A stretch of DNA of 30,163 nucleotides from a virus: the IMG/VR virus record IMGVR_UViG_3300031951_014867, positions 1 to 30,163 of that record. One strand, 5' to 3'. This document shows positions 24,679 to 30,163 of the stretch, in pieces. The notes beneath the pieces are model-generated. The model saw only the letters and a program-made list of their open reading frames with translations, did no database searches and had not been told where the DNA came from. A program made the translations under genes and the position numbers. Position 1 is the first letter of the stretch; each line of letters starts with the position of its first letter.

Positions 24679-25134
24679 ATGACCCTAGAAGAAAGATACA
24701 ATCAAGCAGCAGCAACAACATATGTCGGCAAAGTTCGTGCTATGCAAGCAGCAGATGCGGGTGCAATTGATGGAGTAAACTTAATGAATGGTGAAGGGTT
24801 TACAGGAAGACCACCCGCCCCCGATCAAGTACAAACAGAATTTAAACGAAATGCGGAAGGTGATTTTAAATATGGTGGCGGTAGTAAGGCACCTGCTACT
24901 ACAAACGATAAATCATATCCTTTAAGTCGTTGGTTAACAAAAGGGATAGACAAAGCCGATACGTATTTAATTGATAGGTACAAAAAATTAAATGATGTAC
25001 GTAATGGAAATAGAGAGATTAACCAATATGATTGGCGTACCGAAGCCAATTCTTTTGCAGGTAAGTTACCAACTGCAAAAACTAGAATTACTTCTTCACC
25101 TGCTGGTCCTGCTCCTGGTGGGATCAACGGATAA
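24679..25134 (+). CDS. Phage protein, unknown function, low complexity C-terminus
   Basis: The product has 151 residues from the ATG at 24679. A longer TTG-initiated form from 24667 is unlikely because TTGGAGA at 24667-24673 is the ribosome site. It is Ala/Gly/Asn-rich and hydrophilic, with an EERYNQAAATTYVGKVRAM start, a helical middle (WLTKGIDKADTYLIDRYKKL) and a Pro/Gly/Ala tail (SSPAGPAPGGING). There is no membrane segment or catalytic motif. It is the last gene before the replication block and may be virion-associated. Confidence 0.6.
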   Translation: MTLEERYNQAAATTYVGKVRAMQAADAGAIDGVNLMNGEGFTGRPPAPDQVQTEFKRNAEGDFKYGGGSKAPATTNDKSYPLSRWLTKGIDKADTYLIDRYKKLNDVRNGNREINQYDWRTEANSFAGKLPTAKTRITSSPAGPAPGGING

Positions 25135-25155
25135 TACAAACACTAAAGAGGTTAT

Positions 25156-25515
25156 ATGAAGCCACGAAGCGCAAAAGCAAAGGGGCGTAAATTACAAAAT
25201 AATGTTCGTGATCTAATACAGGAACACTTTCCGCAACTCCATCCAGATGACGTGGTATCTACGCAAATGGGAGGAGCTGGTGTAGACATTCAGTTGTCAC
25301 CAGCAGCACGGAAAGTGTTCCCGTATTCTATTGAGTGTAAGAACCAAGAAAAATTGAATATATGGGAAGCCCTTAAACAAGCAGAAACGAATATAAAAGA
25401 TGGTACACAACCTGTCCTATTTTTCAAACGTAATCATTCCAAGACTTACGTTGCAATCGACGCTGACCATTTTTTTGAACTAATAAACAAATTACGAAAG
25501 GTTGACAATCCATAG
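25156..25515 (+). CDS. PD-(D/E)XK family endonuclease
   Basis: The product has 119 residues, a compact nuclease. The motif elements are D44 in GGAGVDIQLSPAARK and E60-x-K62 in FPYSIECKNQEKLNIWEAL, the typical D ... E-x-K triad, followed by a helix and a late strand with PVLFFKRNHSKTYVAI. The Lys/Arg-rich N-terminus (MKPRSAKAKGRKLQNNVRDL) would bind DNA. Similar short phage proteins are often annotated simply as endonuclease, or as Holliday-junction-resolvase-like. The substrate is not evident. Its place ahead of primase and Mre11-Rad50 suggests a role in replication or recombination intermediates (inference). AGAGG precedes the ATG. Confidence 0.75.
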   Translation: MKPRSAKAKGRKLQNNVRDLIQEHFPQLHPDDVVSTQMGGAGVDIQLSPAARKVFPYSIECKNQEKLNIWEALKQAETNIKDGTQPVLFFKRNHSKTYVAIDADHFFELINKLRKVDNP

Positions 25516-25539
25516 ACAATCCGTTAGATTGTATCTATG
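25511..25539 (+). promoter_or_regulatory. Imperfect hairpin over the primase start codon
   Basis: CATAGA-CAATC (25511-25521) pairs with GATTG-TA-TCTATG (25527-25539): 5 bp, a 2-base bulge, then 6 bp, with a 5-base loop. It includes the nuclease stop codon (25513-25515) and the primase ATG (25537-25539). GACAATCC is also repeated directly at 25504 and 25515. There is no Shine-Dalgarno before this ATG, so RNA structure could set primase translation. Confidence 0.4.
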
Positions 25540-26442
25540 ACGATTCTATCCTTACTACAAGAAATTTTAGGTCCATATCAACAACAACGAGACGAATATC
25601 TTTTCTCGTGTCCTTTCTGCCATCATCATAAAAAGAAATTATCAATCAATATTGCCACCAACAAATGGAAATGTTGGATTTGTGGAAGCAAGGGTGGACA
25701 TATTATTTGGTTAGTAAAAAAACTTCAAGTATCAAAGGATTTATTAAATAAGTTTAAAGAAGTATTGGGAGACGCAGAGCTAAAACAATTTAAAGCAACA
25801 ACCTCTGAAACAGTTCTTAGACTCCCACCAGAGTACAAACCGTTGTGGAAACCAGAAAAGAATTATCAGTATTATCATGCTATCACCTATCTCAAGAATA
25901 GAGGAATTACAACAGATGACATCTTACGGTATCGTATCGGGTATTGCACTGAAGGTTCGTATGCTCATAGAATCATACTTCCTTCATATGATAGAAATAA
26001 TCACCTCAATTACTTCACCGCCCGACTCTTTTACGACGAAGGAATGAAGTACAAAAACCCACCAGTGTCAAAAAACGTGATCATTTTTGAAAATATGGTG
26101 GATTATAACGAACCAATAATTTTATGCGAGGGAATGTTTGATGCAATTGCGCTCCGCCGTAATGCTATTCCTCTTATGGGGAAGACGTTATCAAAGAATC
26201 TTGAACGGGCTCTTTTAGAACATAATGTAAAACAAGTAATTGTTTTTCTTGATATAGATGCTCGACAAGATGCAATACAATTAGAACAACATTTGAAACA
26301 GTATAATATTGAAACCAAATTAGTATTAACCGAAGGAAAAGATGCATCCGAAATGGGCTTTACAAAATCATGGGAATCCATTCAAAATGCACGAGAAACA
26401 AATTTTAAGCAGTTTATTGAACAGAGGTTATCTATTGCATGA
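25537..26442 (+). CDS. 61: DNA primase (DnaG/T4 gp61 type)
   Basis: The product has 301 residues, short for a bacterial primase but close to T4 gp61 (342). An N-terminal zinc ribbon (CPFC at 25-28, CWIC at 46-49) recognises template DNA. The Toprim-type catalytic core follows, with ILCEGMFDAIALR (E198) and VIVFLDIDARQDAIQLEQHL (D239, D241), then KDASEMG. It synthesises RNA primers on the lagging strand with the phage helicase, which is not in this window. The C-terminal helicase-contacting domain looks minimal. Its stop overlaps the next start (ATGA), linking it to the Mre11-Rad50 gene. No ribosome site is visible, and the start codon lies in a potential hairpin. The gene symbol follows T4 usage. 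Confidence 0.85.
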   Translation: MTILSLLQEILGPYQQQRDEYLFSCPFCHHHKKKLSINIATNKWKCWICGSKGGHIIWLVKKLQVSKDLLNKFKEVLGDAELKQFKATTSETVLRLPPEYKPLWKPEKNYQYYHAITYLKNRGITTDDILRYRIGYCTEGSYAHRIILPSYDRNNHLNYFTARLFYDEGMKYKNPPVSKNVIIFENMVDYNEPIILCEGMFDAIALRRNAIPLMGKTLSKNLERALLEHNVKQVIVFLDIDARQDAIQLEQHLKQYNIETKLVLTEGKDASEMGFTKSWESIQNARETNFKQFIEQRLSIA

Positions 26443-29400
26443 AAATACACGTTCCGTTTGAAAAATTAAAAGCCGTCGCACATCTGGCAGATATTCATAT
26501 TCGGTTGTTCCGTCGCCATGAGGAATATGAAGCTGCCTTTGAACGTTTATACGCAGACATTCGGTCTAAAAATTTACAAGACTTTGTAATCGTACTTGCG
26601 GGTGACATCGTACATGCCAAGACGGATATGTCGCCGGAAATGGTTGAGGTAACGTCAAAGTTTTTGAATGAGATGGCTGATATTGCACCTACCATTTTGA
26701 TTGCCGGTAATCACGATTGTAATCTTGCAAATACTAATCGGTTGGATGCACTTACTCCGATTGTTAATAATCTCAATCATCCCAATCTTCATTATGTCAA
26801 GGGAAGTGATGTGGTATATGTTGCCGATACTGCATTTGCTGTGTGTTCCATTTTTGACGAACAAGATCAGTGGCCTTCGGTAGTTGATATTGATAGTACG
26901 ACAAAAATTGCTTTATATCACGGACCTGTCTACGGATCTACAACGGACGCAAATTACACCATTACATCCCGCCACGTCAGTGTAGAAACGTTTAATGGAT
27001 ACGATGTGGTGATGTTAGGGGATATTCATAAGCATCAAGTACTTCAACAAGAAAATCCAATTATCGTCTATGCTTCATCGTTAATTCAGCAGAACCACGG
27101 CGAGTCGGTGGATGGGCATGGATGGTGTTTATGGGACATTCCAACTCGTTCGTTTGAGTTCGTCCCGTTACAGAACGACTATGGGTATGTAACACTTGAA
27201 GTACATGATGCACATATTACATACCCCGCTAACATGCCAAAGAACGTCCGTATGCGACTGTTTACGGAAGATTTGGACAACACGGAAGTCAAGAAGATTA
27301 TTACCACACTCCGAAATAATCATAATATTATTGAACTATCGGTAAACAAAAATCGGTTTAATAAGAATACTCCTCGTATTGCGAGTGCGGGTCACGATAC
27401 GTTTGATTTAACTCAAGTAAATGTACAAAATACGTTGATTACACAGTGGTTGAATCGGAATTATACTACGTTAGATCCCGAGGTATTGACGGCAATTGAA
27501 AAGATTAATAAAGATCTGAACAATAAAATTATTAATGACGATCAATCACGTAATATTCACTGGCGTCCATTGAAGTTTAAATTCTCCAATATGTTTTCGT
27601 ATGGAGAAGATAATGAAATAAACTTTACGAATATGAAAGGTGTGTATGGGGTCTTTGCTCCAAACGCATCGGGAAAGAGTTCAATTATGGACGCACTGAT
27701 GTTCTGTCTGTACGACAAGACGCCTCGTGCCTTCAAGGGTGACCACATCATCAACAATCGGAAAGATAATTTCGTCTGTGAATTGACGTTTGAAATTAAC
27801 AACGAAGTGTTTGGTATTAAGCGCGTCGGTACTCGTAAGAAGAATGGGGATGTCAAGGTTGATGCCTCATTCTGGAAGGTACTGGACAACGGTGATATTC
27901 TCAACCTCAATGGAGAAGATCGTCGTGACACCAATGCGAATATTCGGAGTTATGTGGGAACCTATGAAGACTTTGTGATGACCGCTCTGAGTAGTCAAAA
28001 CAGTAATGCGTTGTTTATTGATAAGTCCCATTCAGAGCGGAAAGACCTGCTCATTCAGTTTATGGGATTGAATATCTTTGATAAGTTGTTTGATGCCGCT
28101 CACGATGAAGCAAAGGAAATCACGGGCATCCTCAAACGGTTTAAGAAGAGTGATGTGACTGACCAGATTGCAGAAACGCATAATAAGTTACAGAAAGTTG
28201 AACAGAGTATTCATAGGTACGAACTGCAAAAGGATAACCACGAAGGGAACCTTGAAGATTTGGAAGAAGAATACCGTACCCATCAATCAACCAAGCGTCC
28301 CGTACCAGAAGTGTCGGGGAACTTGGACGACCTAGAAGGCGCTCTCAAGAAAACACACCAGCTCCTCAAAAAAGCACAAGAAAATTACGAGTATACCAAG
28401 GTCAATTACGAAAAGGCAGTGGAGGAACATACGCAATTTACCAGCGACTTTGAAGCATACGATATGGAGAAGTTGCAGGAGTCGGTTGCCAATTACAATA
28501 AGTTAAATGACCTATTGGTGAAGGGGAACGCTGCTCTTCGTGTCGTGAATACCAAGATTGAAGAGAAAGTCAAGTTTAAGAATAAGTTGTCGGGCTACAA
28601 GTATAATCCTAACTGTGATGTCTGTGTGGCAAACAATAAGTCCGTCGTGGATGACCTAGCAACAGTCAATACGGAACTAGACGAACTCAATACAAAGCGT
28701 CTCATTCAAGAGGACTCCATTACCAAGATTATTGAGGAACTGGAACCCTTGAAGTTGGAAAAGGAAACCTATGATGAAGCAATTACTGCTCAATCACTCA
28801 TCCAGAAAGTACATCAGACCCAACAACGGTTGACGGTGGAACTGGAATCTGCGGGTATGACCATTGAAAAACATCAGTCCAAGATTACCAGCATTCAAAC
28901 AGACATTGACAATTACAAGCTGAACGAAGAAAATATTTTGTATAATCAGCAGGTTGATGTGGAACTCAAAGACATTCAAACGAAGATTAATGAAGTGAAA
29001 CGGCACATTCAGCACGTGGATCGGGAACTTCGGTTGTTGCACGGCGATAGTTCGGTATTGACCGCAAAGAAAAAGGAATTGACGGATAAATTGAAGGAAG
29101 CCGAAGAATTGGAAACCACGTATGAAGCATACAACCATTACATGCTCGCAGTAGGTCGTGATGGGGTACCGTATGAATTGATGAGTAAGGCCATTCCAAA
29201 TATGGAAGCAGAAATTAACGGGATTCTTTCACAAATTGTGGACTTCACGGTGTCGTTGGAAGTGGACGGAAAGAATATCAATGGTAAGTTAAACTATGAT
29301 TTTGATAGAATCTGGCCTTTGGAAAATTCTTCTGGCATGGAACGATTTGTGAGTAGTTTGGCAATTCGTGTGGCACTTTTGAACGCCAGCAACCTTCCAA

Positions 29401-29600
29401 AATCCAACATGTTAATTATTGATGAAGGATTTGGGGTATTAGATGCAGAACACATGCATTCCATGCAAACACTGTTTAATTTACTTAAAACCCATTTCGA
29501 CTTTATACTTATAGTAAGTCACTTGGATACTGCCCGGGATATGGTGGATCACCTCATTGAAATCCGCAAGGAGGATGGGTATTCGCAAATATCGGTATAA
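26439..29600 (+). CDS. 47/46: Single-chain Mre11-Rad50 (T4 gp47-gp46) recombination nuclease/ATPase
   Basis: One 1053-residue frame encodes both subunits of the SbcCD/Mre11-Rad50 complex, which resects DNA ends for recombination-dependent replication. Mre11/gp47 part (about 1-370): LADIH (D18, H20), LAGDIVH (53-59), IAGNHD (88-93), YHGP (H161) and LGDIHKHQ (193-200), the complete phosphoesterase set. Rad50/gp46 part (about 380-1053): Walker A APNASGKSS (407-415), a long coiled coil (about 570-930) with a zinc hook C726-x-x-C729 at its tip, signature NSSGMERFVSSL (about 963-974), Walker B MLIIDEGF (991-998, D995 and E996) and a D-loop just after. In T4 and in bacteria these are two adjacent genes. 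No stop, frameshift or internal start signal is needed to join them here. The gene overlaps primase by 4 bases. The sequence uses more AAG/GC-ending codons than the structural genes. Confidence 0.93.
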   Translation: MKIHVPFEKLKAVAHLADIHIRLFRRHEEYEAAFERLYADIRSKNLQDFVIVLAGDIVHAKTDMSPEMVEVTSKFLNEMADIAPTILIAGNHDCNLANTNRLDALTPIVNNLNHPNLHYVKGSDVVYVADTAFAVCSIFDEQDQWPSVVDIDSTTKIALYHGPVYGSTTDANYTITSRHVSVETFNGYDVVMLGDIHKHQVLQQENPIIVYASSLIQQNHGESVDGHGWCLWDIPTRSFEFVPLQNDYGYVTLEVHDAHITYPANMPKNVRMRLFTEDLDNTEVKKIITTLRNNHNIIELSVNKNRFNKNTPRIASAGHDTFDLTQVNVQNTLITQWLNRNYTTLDPEVLTAIEKINKDLNNKIINDDQSRNIHWRPLKFKFSNMFSYGEDNEINFTNMKGVYGVFAPNASGKSSIMDALMFCLYDKTPRAFKGDHIINNRKDNFVCELTFEINNEVFGIKRVGTRKKNGDVKVDASFWKVLDNGDILNLNGEDRRDTNANIRSYVGTYEDFVMTALSSQNSNALFIDKSHSERKDLLIQFMGLNIFDKLFDAAHDEAKEITGILKRFKKSDVTDQIAETHNKLQKVEQSIHRYELQKDNHEGNLEDLEEEYRTHQSTKRPVPEVSGNLDDLEGALKKTHQLLKKAQENYEYTKVNYEKAVEEHTQFTSDFEAYDMEKLQESVANYNKLNDLLVKGNAALRVVNTKIEEKVKFKNKLSGYKYNPNCDVCVANNKSVVDDLATVNTELDELNTKRLIQEDSITKIIEELEPLKLEKETYDEAITAQSLIQKVHQTQQRLTVELESAGMTIEKHQSKITSIQTDIDNYKLNEENILYNQQVDVELKDIQTKINEVKRHIQHVDRELRLLHGDSSVLTAKKKELTDKLKEAEELETTYEAYNHYMLAVGRDGVPYELMSKAIPNMEAEINGILSQIVDFTVSLEVDGKNINGKLNYDFDRIWPLENSSGMERFVSSLAIRVALLNASNLPKSNMLIIDEGFGVLDAEHMHSMQTLFNLLKTHFDFILIVSHLDTARDMVDHLIEIRKEDGYSQISV

Positions 29601-29612
29601 TAGAGAGAATGG

Positions 29613-30163
29613 ATGGCAAGAACTAGAAAGTCGATACAACCGTTAAATTTATATAAGTACGATGTATTAATTGAGGATCAAGGTCCACGTTCCGACTACT
29701 TTAAGATTAGTCAATTTGATGGCTATTTTTATGGTGGTCGTAACGCATTTTTGTTAGCAGGAGCAGGTATACTGAAACCAAATACTAGTATTTTAGTAGA
29801 AATATTAAACGTGAATGGTAATACAGTATACAGTGTTCCAGTAACGAACTTTACGGAAGGTAACTCCAGATTAATTCAAACAGAAGTATATTCCGACACA
29901 CCTATTGGTCCAGGCAAATTAGTGATATTGGGATGTGCAGACACCTACATTGATGGTACGCCAGTTCCAGATATATGGAAAAATAAATACAATGTTCGTT
30001 GGATAACTGATATAATTATTTCTCCATTGGTTCGTAATAAAACGCCTATACGATTTGAAAAAGAACCGTCAATTGTCGTGGAAGAAAAATTTTACAAAGC
30101 GCCAGAATCAGCAACATTCACGGAAAAAATATATGTTCCCGTGGATGTGGAATTAACTCCTAA
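29613..30163 (+). CDS. Start of a virion structural protein, cut by window end
   Basis: An ATG at 29613, with GAGAG upstream at 29603-29607, opens a frame that runs to the last base without a stop (183 codons). It starts MARTRKSIQPLNLYKYDVLI and contains beta-rich, Gly/Asn/Pro-spaced sequence (YFKISQFDGYFYGGRNAFLL, ILVEILNVNGNTVYSV, GPGKLVILGCADTYIDG). This looks like the beta-sandwich head of a large phage structural protein; the end and size are unknown. It follows the Mre11-Rad50 gene by 12 bases and returns the region to structural content. Confidence 0.7.
   Translation, partial: MARTRKSIQPLNLYKYDVLIEDQGPRSDYFKISQFDGYFYGGRNAFLLAGAGILKPNTSILVEILNVNGNTVYSVPVTNFTEGNSRLIQTEVYSDTPIGPGKLVILGCADTYIDGTPVPDIWKNKYNVRWITDIIISPLVRNKTPIRFEKEPSIVVEEKFYKAPESATFTEKIYVPVDVELTP

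Noticed and set aside
1-30163. tRNA genes
   Set aside because: Gene-free gaps are all under 80 bases, and none shows a cloverleaf with a T-loop GTTCRANYC-like sequence.

Overview
The window is a 30 kb piece of a tailed-phage genome with a T4-type contractile tail (myovirus). Every gene I can support is on the + strand, packed with short gaps or small overlaps. The evidence is a run of recognisable T4-like genes: a gp55-like late sigma factor, a gp5-like baseplate spike, gp25, gp6, a probable gp7 equivalent, a DnaG/gp61-type primase and a gp47/gp46 (Mre11/Rad50) recombination nuclease. The DNA is AT-rich. The mixture of T4 core genes with many large unassigned structural proteins is most like marine or environmental T4-like phages. 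Nothing in the window identifies the host.

Layout. 1-870: 3' part of a membrane and coiled-coil protein. 932-3488: an accessory cassette of UV-damage endonuclease, family 2 glycosyltransferase and an IMP dehydrogenase/GMP reductase-family enzyme without CBS domains, behind a plausible sigma70-type promoter. 3496-5040: a membrane-anchored lysozyme/transglycosylase-like protein, a small membrane protein and the late sigma factor. 5080-12812: baseplate genes (unknown, gp5-like spike, two unknowns, gp25, gp6, a DNRLRE-like structural protein, two unknowns). 12834-15647: a 937-residue Thr-Gly-repeat and cysteine-repeat protein, a candidate receptor-binding or adhesive tail component. 15649-24664: more tail or virion proteins, including a 1566-residue gp7-like protein with P2 gpI-like and LamG-like regions, and two paralogous structural genes with a homing endonuclease between them. 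24679-29600: a small unknown gene, a PD-(D/E)XK nuclease, the primase and a single-chain Mre11-Rad50 fusion. 29613-30163: the start of another structural gene, cut by the window edge.

How it fits together. The sigma factor would direct late transcription of the baseplate and tail genes around it. The primase, PD-(D/E)XK nuclease and Mre11-Rad50 protein form a replication/recombination block, and UvdE adds repair of UV lesions. The most interesting signals are: (1) Mre11 and Rad50 fused in one 1053-residue protein with all major motifs visible; (2) a perfect 18-bp hairpin that hides the ribosome binding site of the homing endonuclease and overlaps promoter-like sequence, recalling control of I-TevI in phage T4; (3) a TATTTAT-containing motif repeated 37-38 bases before three start codons, a candidate late promoter for the divergent gp55; and (4) the Thr-Gly/Cys-repeat protein with a perfect 18-bp DNA minisatellite. 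No gene-free stretch exceeds 80 bases. I saw no tRNA, rRNA, CRISPR array or insertion sequence.
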